A DNA stretch of 64,000 nucleotides from Metabacillus sp. KUDC1714 (GTDB lineage: Bacteria > Bacillota > Bacilli > Bacillales > Bacillaceae), in assembly GCF_014217835.1 (NCBI RefSeq), contig NZ_CP055263.1, positions 3,041,501 to 3,105,500 on the forward strand, in the 5' to 3' direction. The notes under the pieces are model-generated. The model ran no database searches. It saw only the letters and a program-made list of their open reading frames with translations, and had not been told where the DNA came from. Shown here piece after piece: positions 8,106 to 16,490 of the stretch (the stretch's first letter is position 1; each line of letters opens with the position of its first letter). Both the position numbers and the translations under genes were made by a program.

Positions 8106-8141
8106 TTAACACGTCTTGAGGGATAGTTGACTACGTGTTAA
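8106..8141. repeat. 9-bp perfect inverted repeat
   Basis: TTAACACGT at 8106-8114 and ACGTGTTAA at 8133-8141 flank 18 bases. It lies beside the recombinase remnant and could be a relic of a mobile-element end or resolution site. No function is shown. Confidence 0.4.
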
Positions 8142-8306
8142 GGTTCAAAATACTGATTCTATGCAAATACATCATATTTTAAAGAAAATAAAGGACATGA
8201 TTTCAATTTTTAACACAGTCCAAATATGATTTGAATCAGACTCTATCTTTCTCAGATGGGCCAGTTTATTAAATAAACACAGCAATACACTTGATGAGAA
8301 ATACTG

Positions 8307-8341
8307 AACCCCATTTAATAGAAAATGGGGTTTTATTTTTT
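8307..8341 (+). terminator. intrinsic terminator-like hairpin
   Basis: AACCCCATTT, a short loop and AAATGGGGTT are followed by TTATTTTTT. On the plus strand it has a T-run but no nearby plus gene. It may be left from a lost gene or also end the minus-strand regulator gene. Confidence 0.6.
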
Positions 8342-8371
8342 AGCTCCAAATCAAATAATTTTGAACTTTAA

Positions 8372-9850
8372 TCAAAAATGTGGTGAGCTATCCTGATTTA
8401 TTTTTAACGCAATTGCGGATTGAAGAAGGTTACAAATTGTTGTCACGCCTTGTGTTAATTGTTGTTCATTCATATAAGAAAAGCTTAATCGTAAATGATG
8501 ATTTTCTTGCTCTGTAGGGTAACAAGCTGACCCAGGTAAAAAAGTGATTTGTTCTTTTTTAGCTTCTATTAAGAGGTGATCAGTGTTAATCCAAGAAGGA
8601 AGAGTGAGCCAAACATTTAATCCCCCCTTTGGAATAAACCAAGATACCTCTTCAGGTGATTGTTGTGACAGAATCTCTAGAACAAGATCGCGCCTTATCT
8701 TTAGAGCTGTTCTTAATTTTTTTAGATGATCCATCATTCTTTTTGAAGTAATAAATGGAATGATGGCTTTTTGTGTAAGTAAAGGACTGCCTAAGTCGGT
8801 GTTAGCCTTTGCAGCTAATAGACGTTTGAATATAGAACCAGAAGCAGCTAATATACCAATTCTACAACCTGGCGCTAAAATTTTGCTTAAACCTTTCAAG
8901 TAAATGACATGACCGTCTTGGTCCAGACTTTTCATTGATGCAGGAGGTTTTTTTTAAAAATAAATTTCACTACATGGATCATCCTCAATTACTAAACACT
9001 GGATACTTCTAGCTAATTCGAGAATTTGTCTGCGGCGTTTTAAGGACATTACAGCACCTGTTGGATTGTGAAACGTAGGGACAGTATAAATTATTTTTGG
9101 TTTATATTTATCACACAAATTCTGAAGCAATTCTATTCGCATCCCATCACTGTCAACAGGTACGGTAAGGATTGTTGCACCTCTCCCACGAAACACATCA
9201 ATAGCCCCTGGATAAGTCGGAGCTTCCATGACTACCACATCACCTGGTCCAACGAATGTACGAGCAACTAAGTCTATTCCTTGTTGTGAACCACTTGTAA
9301 CTAAAATATTATCAGGGGAAGTTGGCACGTCCATCCTTTGTAAATACTCAACCATTGCCTGTCTAAGCGCTCTATCGCCTTGGATCTCTCCATACTGTGA
9401 GAGAACTTTTGGGTCTTCAGAAAACATCCTATGAATCTCTTGCACTAAATATCGATTGGGTAGAAGTCCAGGGTCAATCATATTAGATGAAAGATGAATC
9501 TTTTCAGGAACTTGATGAAAACGAGCAAATTGAGATCTAGGTAAATAATCTTGAACGGAAAGTTGCCAATCGTATAAAAGTGTTCCTTCTTTTTTTTCTG
9601 CCTCTTCGATTTTTGTCTTTCTTATAAACGTTCCTTTTCCTTGAACAGATGTAATAAAACCATCATGTTCTAGCTTTTGATAGGCCTTTACTACAGTAAC
9701 TAAACTTACTCCAAGCTGTTTTGAGAGCTCGCGTACAGAAGGTAATTGTAAATCATCTTCTAAGAGATCTGAACGGATATGATCGAGAATTGAATGGTAT
9801 ATTTGCTTCGTTAATGAAATGTCAGCATTACGTTGAATTTCAATGTGCAT
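8372..9850 (-). pseudogene. MocR-type regulator (GntR HTH plus aminotransferase), frameshifted
   Basis: Two open frames together make one MocR/PdxR-type protein of about 490 residues. The first (9850-8954) has a GntR winged helix at residues 5-75 (LPSVRELSKQLGVS) and the front of a class I aminotransferase fold, ending EDDPCSEIYF. The second (8935-8372, another frame) resumes with SLDQDGHVIYLKGLSK, including the PLP lysine region LSKILAPGCRIG. The break falls in a run of eight T followed by five A (minus strand: A8), so a one-base slip explains it. It could be real inactivation or a sequencing error. It is divergent from the PhzF-family gene and probably regulates it. Confidence 0.8.
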
Positions 9851-9866
9851 GGGTTAATCTCCTTTA

Positions 9867-9944
9867 AGTGTTATACATAGGTGTTGAGTGTTATACACAA
9901 ACGGATGTAAACTATCATTAAATTATTAGGCACATTATAACACT
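9867..9944. promoter_or_regulatory. candidate MocR operator: two direct repeats and one inverted copy
   Basis: AGTGTTATACA occurs at 9867-9877 and again at 9887-9897, exactly 20 bp apart. Its core in reverse orientation (TATAACACT) is at 9936-9944. Paired direct repeats about two helical turns apart are typical of MocR-family operators such as GabR and PdxR. A plausible promoter toward the PhzF gene, TTGAGT (9884-9889) and TAAACT (9908-9913), overlaps the second repeat. Confidence 0.6.
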
Positions 9945-9957
9945 GGAGGAAAATGAG

Positions 9958-10740
9958 ATGAAATATTTTGTAGTCGATGCTTTTGCAGAAAAGGTTTTTG
10001 AAGGAAATCCAGCAGGAGTATGTATCATGATTGATTGGATTTCAGATGAACTCATGCAAAAAATAGCGATTGAAAATAACCTATCGGAATCAGCTTTTGC
10101 AGTAAATGAAGGAGCACATTATGGACTGAGATGGTTTACACCTGGAGGAGAGATTAACCTTTGTGGGCACGCCACGTTAGCAACGGCATTTATCATTCTA
10201 AATTATTATGAAAAGCAATTGGAAACCGTCAAGTTTAATACAATTAGTGGAGAGTTAACTGTAACTAAACAAGATGACTTGTATGAACTGGATTTCCCTT
10301 CTGTTCCTTCAGAAGAAATTTCTGTTACTGATGAAATGATTAGTTCTTTAGGGATCGTACCAAAAGAGACATACTTAAATAGAGATCTTGTTTTTGTACT
10401 AGATTCCGAGGAAGATGTGAAAAACGTAAGTCCTGACTTTGCCCAATTAGAAAGATTACCAGAAGGATTGGGTGTTTGTGTGACAGCCAGAGGCAGTGAA
10501 TTCGATTTTGTTTCCAGGGCGTTTTTCCCTAAGTTGAAAGTAAACGAAGATCCAGTAACAGGTTCCTTGCATTGTAGTTTAATTCCATTTTGGGCAAAAA
10601 GATTAGGAAAAAAAGAAATGGTGGCTAGACAATTATCAAGTAGAGGTGGAACGCTTTATTGTAAGCATGAAGATACACGAGTGAAGATGGCTGGAAGTGC
10701 AGTTCTATATTCAGTAGCTGAATTAAAAATTGAGATTTAA
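9958..10740 (+). CDS. PhzF family isomerase/epimerase
   Basis: A protein of 260 residues of the PhzF/diaminopimelate-epimerase-like fold, with two similar halves. It starts with the typical VDAFAEKVFEGNPAGV. The conserved acid lies in NNLSESAF and the anion-binding loop is GGEINLCGHATLATA; the second half has NEDPVTGSLHCSL. PhzF relatives isomerise trans-2,3-dihydro-3-hydroxyanthranilate in phenazine synthesis, but most Bacillus members have unknown substrates and no phenazine genes are nearby. GGAGG (9945-9949) precedes the ATG. A PLP-binding regulator next door hints at an amine or amino-acid substrate; that is inference. Confidence 0.85.
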   Translation: MKYFVVDAFAEKVFEGNPAGVCIMIDWISDELMQKIAIENNLSESAFAVNEGAHYGLRWFTPGGEINLCGHATLATAFIILNYYEKQLETVKFNTISGELTVTKQDDLYELDFPSVPSEEISVTDEMISSLGIVPKETYLNRDLVFVLDSEEDVKNVSPDFAQLERLPEGLGVCVTARGSEFDFVSRAFFPKLKVNEDPVTGSLHCSLIPFWAKRLGKKEMVARQLSSRGGTLYCKHEDTRVKMAGSAVLYSVAELKIEI

Positions 10741-10787
10741 AGAAAGCTTTAATCATTTTTTTATTTACATGATAGCGGGGTGAAGGC

Positions 10788-11129
10788 TTGAAACGTTTTC
10801 ATTATAGTTGGGTTATTTTATTAGTCACTTTTTTATCCATTCTAATAGCAAGTATTATACGGTCATCATCAGGAGTCTTCATCGTTCCGTTTGAAGCTGA
10901 ATTTGGATGGGATCGCTCTACAATCTCATTTGCTTTTGCGATAAGTCTTCTTCTATACGGAATATCTGGTCCTTTTATGGCTGCTTTAATAGAGGTAACA
11001 GGTATAAAGAAAATGATGATTTTAGCAATGACAACATTATTGGTCGGTGTTAAAATCGTTGAAGACATATACTTGATTTTACGGATTATACCAAAACAAT
11101 TCTTTTACGATAATTTACGATGGAATTAA
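10788..11129 (+). pseudogene. 3'-truncated MFS transporter gene
   Basis: The frame starts at TTG 10788 after GCGGGGTGAAGG and encodes the first two to three helices of an MFS permease (KRFHYSWVILLVTFLSILIA, then SGPFMAALIEVTGIKKMM). After LLVGV it changes to unrelated sequence and stops at 113 residues, while such carriers have about 400. It follows the PhzF gene by 47 bp and probably formed an operon with it before a deletion or insertion. A copy of a 90-bp repeat starts at the break. Confidence 0.75.
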
Positions 11130-11134
11130 TTACC

Positions 11135-11220
11135 CGTAAAAATTGTATAATTCAATCCAATCAGATGTAAATGAAACGTTTTAAATCCATGGTATGAAAG
11201 GATTTGAGGCGTTTTTTATG
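11135..11220. repeat. 90-bp repeat family, copy 1 (terminator-like hairpin at its end)
   Basis: The stretch ends in AACGTTTTAAATCC...GGATTTGAGGCGTTTTTT. It matches 48630-48720 and 51940-52030 along most of its length, including an upstream GTAAAA-AT-rich block. The terminal part can fold as a hairpin with a T-run. It lies between the truncated MFS gene and a minus-strand gene remnant. Confidence 0.6.
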
Positions 11221-11425
11221 TTGTGTTTGAACTTATGATCAAACTACCAGAAAGATCGACAGCTTGCTTAGGAATTAGTACAAATTTTTCATCAATTAGG
11301 CCATTAAATGGAATATGATTTCCAAATAAAACTGGATATAATGACCATCTTTTTGCACTTACCGATTTATTTTCCAAGTCCTTGAGGTAGATTGTTTTAT
11401 GCGCTTCAAACCCTATTAAAGTTTT
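11216..11425 (-). pseudogene. unrecognised minus-strand gene remnant
   Basis: A frame of 69 codons with clear coding character (LIGFEAHKTIYLKDLENK, then SLYPVLFGNHIPFNGLID) ends at TAA next to the repeat hairpin, which would terminate it. It has no start codon or ribosome binding site and is preceded by a stop, so it is the tail of a deleted gene. I do not recognise the family. No other gene is seen in 11130-11548. Confidence 0.4.
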
Positions 11426-11548
11426 TTATAATCTAAATCCTAGTTACTCTAAACAAAAGATATTTGCTGTTTAACTACCCTGTTCTTTGGGAATGTGAAC
11501 TATGAAACAATTACAACACTTAATCGGAGTTTTTAAAGGAGGCAGTAT

Positions 11549-13231
11549 ATGATGGATTACAACGGAGTAAGAGATTCCTGGATGGCTTATTTAGGTAGAT
11601 TACCAGATTTAGTGCTTGCGCTTCTCGTCCTTTTGATAGGATGGATTGTTGCATCACTTATTGCAAAGGCGGTAAAAGCTGCTTTGCATCGTACAGACTT
11701 TGATAATAAAATGGCACGGTGGATGAGACCAGATTCTGATAGAGACCAAGGTACATCTAAGTCCTTTAACTATTCATCTGAAAGTATTATTAGTAAGATC
11801 GTTTTTTGGATCATAATGGCTGTAGCATTTGTTGTATTTTTAAACATGCTTAGCCTGCCATATGTTGCGCAGCCAATCTCACAAGCACTAGGCGTCATTG
11901 TCGCTGGGATACCAAATTTATTAAAAGCGGCCCTTATTGCTGTTGTTGCTTGGTTGATTGCATCAGGATTGTCGTTTTTAGTTAAGAAGGCGGGGGGAAA
12001 TCAACGTTTTCTAGGCTTTTTATCACGATGGAAGCTAACAGGTGACAGCAATCAAGCTAATCATGCAGTACTCTCTGCTTCTAAAGCAGTCTTTTATTTA
12101 ACACTGCTTCTTTTCTTGCCGGCTGTCCTTGCAGCCCTGGGAATTGAGGCAATTTCAGAGCCTCTTGAAGGCATGTTGAATGGGTTCTTTGCCTTTATTC
12201 CAAATATTATAGGTGCTGCGGTCATTCTATTTATTGGATGGTTAGTAGCGAAGATCGTAAAGGAAATTCTCGTGAACTTCCTGCGAAGTATTGGAACAGA
12301 TCGTCTAGCAGCTAAATTAGGTGCTGAGAAGGCACTTGATAAAAATTCGATTTCTCAGCTGATTGGGACAATTGTTTATGTTTTTATTTTAATCCCGGTT
12401 GTCATCTCAGCGCTTGAAACATTAGATATTGATGGTATTTCAGCACCAGCGGTTGGAATGCTTGGCCAAATCATGGACATGATTCCAAACATTATTGTAG
12501 CGATTCTGCTTGTTGCAGTAGGTTTATGGGTCGGAAAATGGATCAAAACAGCCATCACTTCATTGTTAGAGCGAGTTGGGTTTAACAGCATCCTTTCTAA
12601 AATGGGACTAGGGTCACTACAAAAGAGCAATCAAACGTTTACCATTTCTGAGCTTGTCGGTTTGGCAGCACAGATTGTAGTCGTTCTGTTATTTACAATC
12701 GAAGCCTTACAGCTTGTTAATCTTGAAAGCTTAGTTTCTATCTTAACGGTTGTATTAGCTTATATTCCAATGGTGTTAACTGCTATTCTAATTCTTGGAA
12801 TTGGATTTTATGCGGGTGATCTTGTCAAACGTGTTGTTAAAAGCATGGTGAGACAAGAAACAGAAGGTAAGTTACTTGGTAATATCGCTAAATATACCAT
12901 CATTACATTAGCTTTCTTTATGGCCCTTAATCAATTAGGGGTAGCAAGTACAATTGTGAATGCTGCATTCATCTTAATCCTGGGCGGATTCACACTTGCA
13001 TTTGGTTTAGCCTTCGGATTAGGTGGAAGAGAAGCGGCTGGTCGAACATTAAACAAATTAAGCAATAAAATGGAGCAAACGACCATTCATAGCCCTGATC
13101 CAAAAGAATGGAAGGAACGTCGAGAACAACCGAACATAAAAACGAGTGATACAAATTTATTTCAAGATAGAAACCTGAAGGATCTGAACAACCCAACGAA
13201 TTCTCGTAACAATCCAAGACGAGATAAATAG
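11549..13231 (+). CDS. membrane protein with conserved TM-helix repeats (mechanosensitive channel-like, CmpX type)
   Basis: A protein of 560 residues made of repeated units in which an amphipathic start (IPNLLKAALIAVVAWLIASG, IPNIIGAAVILFIGWLVAKI, IPNIIVAILLVAVGLWVGKW) is followed by a basic segment. This is the conserved TM-helix repeat (PF05552 type) found in MscS-related proteins. It lacks the full MscS beta domain, so it resembles CmpX-type proteins, not classical MscS. The last 60 residues are polar and rich in Asn and Arg. AAAGGAGG (11535-11542) precedes the ATG. It is a single gene with its own terminator; a role in membrane tension or osmotic response is likely but not proven. Confidence 0.8.
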   Translation: MMDYNGVRDSWMAYLGRLPDLVLALLVLLIGWIVASLIAKAVKAALHRTDFDNKMARWMRPDSDRDQGTSKSFNYSSESIISKIVFWIIMAVAFVVFLNMLSLPYVAQPISQALGVIVAGIPNLLKAALIAVVAWLIASGLSFLVKKAGGNQRFLGFLSRWKLTGDSNQANHAVLSASKAVFYLTLLLFLPAVLAALGIEAISEPLEGMLNGFFAFIPNIIGAAVILFIGWLVAKIVKEILVNFLRSIGTDRLAAKLGAEKALDKNSISQLIGTIVYVFILIPVVISALETLDIDGISAPAVGMLGQIMDMIPNIIVAILLVAVGLWVGKWIKTAITSLLERVGFNSILSKMGLGSLQKSNQTFTISELVGLAAQIVVVLLFTIEALQLVNLESLVSILTVVLAYIPMVLTAILILGIGFYAGDLVKRVVKSMVRQETEGKLLGNIAKYTIITLAFFMALNQLGVASTIVNAAFILILGGFTLAFGLAFGLGGREAAGRTLNKLSNKMEQTTIHSPDPKEWKERREQPNIKTSDTNLFQDRNLKDLNNPTNSRNNPRRDK

Positions 13232-13245
13232 TTTTTTAGACAATG

Positions 13246-13288
13246 AAGGAATAATAGATCGCAAATGCATCTATTATTCCTTTTTTGT
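13246..13288 (+). terminator. intrinsic terminator
   Basis: AAGGAATAATAGAT and ATCTATTATTCCTT form a perfect 14-bp stem with a 9-base loop and T-run. It ends the channel-like gene. Confidence 0.9.
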
Positions 13289-13372
13289 TTAAGAGATTGG
13301 ACTAGAAAATGTTTATTTCGCAGAATATGACGGGTAATGAATCTACAAACTAGTAAAAGTAAGGAGAGTAAA

Positions 13373-14512
13373 ATGATCGAAACGTATTTGGAATCTAAAA
13401 AACATGAAATCATTGAGCTTTTGGAGATTCTCGTGAATACAGACAGCGGAACATACAATAAAGAAGGAGTAGATGCTGTAGGAGAAATTTTAATAGAGAA
13501 ATTTGAGGAGATAGGAATGGAAGTTAAGGTCCATCCTGAACAAAAGCTAGGTAACCATTTGGAAATAAAAGCTTTAAGTGACAGTGATCCGAAAATTATG
13601 ATCATTGCACATATGGACACTGTTTTTCCTAAGGGGGAAGCTAAAAAACGTCCGTTTAATGTGATAGGAAATAAAGCCTTTGGTCCTGGTGTTAATGATG
13701 AAAAAGCGAGTCATGTTCAGGTATTATACGCATTAAAGGCATTAAAAGAAGCGGGATCTGACGCATACAAAAATGTGCATATTATTTTTAACAGTGACGA
13801 AGAAATCGGATCACCTGCCTCAAAGCCGTTGATTAAACAGGTTGCTGAAAACAAACAGTATTCAATAGTAGTAGAATGCTCCCGCCCAAATGGAGGGATT
13901 GTGACAGAGCGAAAAGGGGTTGGTCATTTCACGCTTGTTGTGAAGGGGAAGAGTGCTCATGCCGGAGTAGAGCCTGAACGGGGAAGAAGTGCGATTGAGG
14001 AAATCTCCCATAAAATTCTCAAGCTTCAAGAGTTGAACGACTATGAGGAAGGAATATCTGTAAACGTAGGATATGTTCATGGCGGAACCTCTACAAATAC
14101 GATCCCTTCTGCTGCAAAAGCTGAAATTGATGTGCGTTATAAGAATGAACAACAGGCGGCAGAGATTGTCAGGAAGATAACTGAAATCTCTCAGAAGGAG
14201 CATGTTTCAGGAACCAGTACCAAATTAAAGGGTGATATTAGTCGACCACCTATGCAGAAAACAAACGAGACAGAGCAGCTAATTAATGTTATTCAAGAAG
14301 TAGCTGCGGAAATTGATATATCTATCCGTGAGGTAAGCTCAGGCGGCGGATCTGATGCCTCCTTTACGGCAATTGAAGGTATTCCAACTGTAGACGGAAT
14401 GGGTCCAATGGGAGAATTTTCTCATAGTGAAAAAGACGAGTATACAGACTTAAAAACGTTCCCTAAATTTACAGCACTACTTGCAAAAACGATTGAAAAA
14501 TTAAGTGGATAG
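13373..14512 (+). CDS. M20 family metallopeptidase (carboxypeptidase G2-like)
   Basis: A two-zinc peptidase of 379 residues. The ATG at 13373 follows AAGGAG with good spacing; the earlier in-frame ATG at 13337 does not. The metal ligands are visible in order: AHMDT, GPGVNDEKA (the bridging Asp), SDEEIGS (catalytic Glu pair), VECSRP and the C-terminal EFSHSEKDEY. The dimerisation domain sits between about residues 180 and 300. The family includes glutamate carboxypeptidase and other aminoacylases or dipeptidases that act in the cytoplasm on N-blocked amino acids or small peptides. No signal peptide is present. Substrate not predictable. The ATP-grasp gene downstream has its own gap and terminator between. 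Confidence 0.85.
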   Translation: MIETYLESKKHEIIELLEILVNTDSGTYNKEGVDAVGEILIEKFEEIGMEVKVHPEQKLGNHLEIKALSDSDPKIMIIAHMDTVFPKGEAKKRPFNVIGNKAFGPGVNDEKASHVQVLYALKALKEAGSDAYKNVHIIFNSDEEIGSPASKPLIKQVAENKQYSIVVECSRPNGGIVTERKGVGHFTLVVKGKSAHAGVEPERGRSAIEEISHKILKLQELNDYEEGISVNVGYVHGGTSTNTIPSAAKAEIDVRYKNEQQAAEIVRKITEISQKEHVSGTSTKLKGDISRPPMQKTNETEQLINVIQEVAAEIDISIREVSSGGGSDASFTAIEGIPTVDGMGPMGEFSHSEKDEYTDLKTFPKFTALLAKTIEKLSG

Positions 14513-14518
14513 TTTTCT

Positions 14519-14574
14519 AAAAAGGGCTGTTTCAAGGATTAATATTTCCTTGGACTAAACAGCTCTTTTTATTT
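14519..14574 (+). terminator. intrinsic terminator
   Basis: AAAAAGGGCTGTTT pairs with AAACAGCTCTTTTT across an inner AAGGA/TCCTT stem, followed by T-rich sequence. It ends the M20 peptidase gene. Confidence 0.8.
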
Positions 14575-14794
14575 TTTAACAATACTAATTTGCATGTTCA
14601 AAGAATGTTAAATCGTAACTAGTTCAAAAGACCACTTATAAAAAATAATAATAAAGTAGGTTTAAGGGTTTTTCTTTTGGTGAATAAAAAGAGAAAAGAA
14701 AGATAAGAGAAAGTAAGAATGCTGAAATGAAAGTTTTGAAAGCTAGTTAATAGAAAAACTATTCTACTAAAACAAGAATACAGGAGGGTTTCAT

Positions 14795-16027
14795 ATGGGA
14801 GAAGCAGCAAAAAAGGTACCATTTACGCAAGGTCACCAAATGAATTTCCGTCCAGCTTATTCGATTCAAGACATTTACGGAGAAGGTATCATCTATAACC
14901 CCAAATTATATGCTGAAGATTATCAGCATTATTCAGGAGATTTATTAAGCTTAACTGCTCTAACAGGGAGAGAACTAAGTGTGGTTGGAAACACACCGGT
15001 TGTATGTCATGCTGCATGTGCTACAAAATCGGCATTAAGACTGCTGGGAAAATCAGGGCTTCAATTGCCGCCAGAGCTTTATACGTATCGAAATGAAGAA
15101 GAATATATTAATGTGCTTAAGCTTCTATCTAAACAAAATAAAAAGATGATTTTTCAATACCCACATCCTGAAGATAAGGTTTCAGCTGAGCTGTATAGGG
15201 TTGACCCTAGAGTGTTAGCCTATCTTTGTGATAAGAGAAATATACCTGAACTTGTTCCTTCTGAACATATACCGAAGCGAAGAATGATGAGCTTGGAGCA
15301 AATTATGGAGGAAAAATTGCAACTGCCAATTGTCTTAAAAACAGGGGATGGTCGTCCAACCTCTGGAGGGTACGGAGTCTTGCTTATAAATGAGGAAAAG
15401 CAGCTAGAAGAAATTGATGAAAGCTTTGGTGATTTGTCATCAATTATCGTCGAGGAGCATATTCCTTACGAGCAAAATATTTCGATTCATTATATAGCCA
15501 ACAAAAAGGGTGAAATTGAGTTTATTGGCAAATCAGAGCAACTCGTCACGGATGATGGTAGCTTCTGCGGTAGCTGGATTACAACTGATTATGACGAAAA
15601 CATAGCAGATATCATTAAAACCGGCTATAAAGTCATGAAAAATATAGCCGAAAAGGGATACGTCGGTGTAGCCGGCTTTGATGTTCTATTATATAATGGG
15701 CATTACTATTTTATTGATTTAAATGTCCGTTTTAATGCATCGACATGCGGGCTCTTGCTATATAACGATATTCATAAAAGATTTGGCAAAAAGTTAGTGC
15801 GACTTTGCAATTTTGATTGGAACAACAACTTTGATAGTGCCATTCCAATGGCCGAAAAATTCGTAGATAAGTATCAGTTTATTCCATTAAGCATATTAGA
15901 TCCTAGATCTTTTCCGGGTGAGGATCAGGTAACAAAGATGATTGGTCTAGTGATTGGCCATTCTTCAGAAGAGGTCGAGGATGTGCTTGAGGAAATGAAC
16001 AGAACTGGTTTTATTTTAAAGGAGTAA
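14795..16027 (+). CDS. ATP-grasp domain ligase
   Basis: A protein of 410 residues with an ATP-grasp fold in its centre and C-terminal half. It has the ATP-binding lysine and glycine loop (LPIVLKTGDGRPTSGGYGV, about residue 178), the hinge VEEHIPYEQN, and the metal-binding FIDLNVRFN (about residue 312). Such enzymes join a carboxylate to an amine or thiol through an acylphosphate, as in amino-acid or peptide ligases. The first 130 residues do not match a family I know, so the product cannot be named. AGGAGGG (14782-14788) precedes the ATG. It may work with the upstream M20 peptidase (ligase/hydrolase pair), but the terminator between argues for separate transcription. Confidence 0.7.
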   Translation: MGEAAKKVPFTQGHQMNFRPAYSIQDIYGEGIIYNPKLYAEDYQHYSGDLLSLTALTGRELSVVGNTPVVCHAACATKSALRLLGKSGLQLPPELYTYRNEEEYINVLKLLSKQNKKMIFQYPHPEDKVSAELYRVDPRVLAYLCDKRNIPELVPSEHIPKRRMMSLEQIMEEKLQLPIVLKTGDGRPTSGGYGVLLINEEKQLEEIDESFGDLSSIIVEEHIPYEQNISIHYIANKKGEIEFIGKSEQLVTDDGSFCGSWITTDYDENIADIIKTGYKVMKNIAEKGYVGVAGFDVLLYNGHYYFIDLNVRFNASTCGLLLYNDIHKRFGKKLVRLCNFDWNNNFDSAIPMAEKFVDKYQFIPLSILDPRSFPGEDQVTKMIGLVIGHSSEEVEDVLEEMNRTGFILKE

Positions 16028-16059
16028 AGAGAGTAGAGATAGATAGTAGAAAGCGGGAT

Positions 16060-16094
16060 TGTTGCAAAAGGTTCTGACTCTTTGTGACAGCCCC
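16060..16094. repeat. fragment resembling an insertion-sequence end
   Basis: The segment reads TTGCAAAAGGTTCTGACTC then TTTGTGACAGCCCC. Its reverse starts GGGGCTGTCACAAAGAGTCA, like the terminal repeats of some IS families. No transposase remains. It adjoins an aminotransferase gene fragment, suggesting an old insertion-deletion scar. Confidence 0.35.
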
Positions 16095-16098
16095 GTAA

Positions 16099-16185
16099 CA
16101 TTTCAGTTATCTGCCAGATTTACCTACTCCAAAACACATCGTTGAAAGATTGATAGAAGAGGTGCAAGATGTTAAAAAATCTTAA
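16099..16185 (+). pseudogene. fragment of a class I/II aminotransferase gene
   Basis: Codons read SYLPDLPTPKHIVERLIEEV then QDVKKS and stop. The (G)xPDLPTPKHI(V/I) pattern is the N-terminal substrate-domain signature of LL-diaminopimelate-type aminotransferases. Only about 28 codons survive. The rest of the gap 16186-16454 holds a short minus-strand frame ending GRILGVPRAEVWASNLADI that I do not recognise. Confidence 0.5.
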
Positions 16186-16454
16186 ATATCCGCCAGATTA
16201 GAAGCCCAAACTTCAGCTCTCGGAACCCCAAGAATTCTCCCCTTTTTCCATCCAATTCCTTTACCATAATAGCATTCCAATATAAATGTCTAACTTCATC
16301 CCCGTTCCTCCTATTAAACGATATACTTTGCCTTAGCATAAAAAATAGCCATTAATTTTTTTTTTTTTAAAATAGAAAAACGTGCTAAAATGGAAGAGGT
16401 ACAGCTTTTCACTGTATAGCAGTGAAATTGATTGCTTTATAAACATACACAAAT

Positions 16455-16469
16455 ATGAAAGCGGTATCT
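16455..16469 (+). promoter_or_regulatory. cre site (CcpA)
   Basis: ATGAAAGCGGTATCT fits the Bacillus consensus WTGNAANCGNWNNCW at every fixed position. It ends just before the ribosome binding site of the AraC-type regulator and covers the alternative upstream ATG, which supports the downstream TTG start. Confidence 0.5.
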
Positions 16470-16490
16470 TTTTTGAGGGGAGGGAATTTT

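Noticed and set aside
16186..16330. Short minus-strand open frame ending GRILGVPRAEVWASNLADI
   Set aside because: No start codon, no ribosome site and no family that I recognise; kept only as a possible scrap in the gap description.
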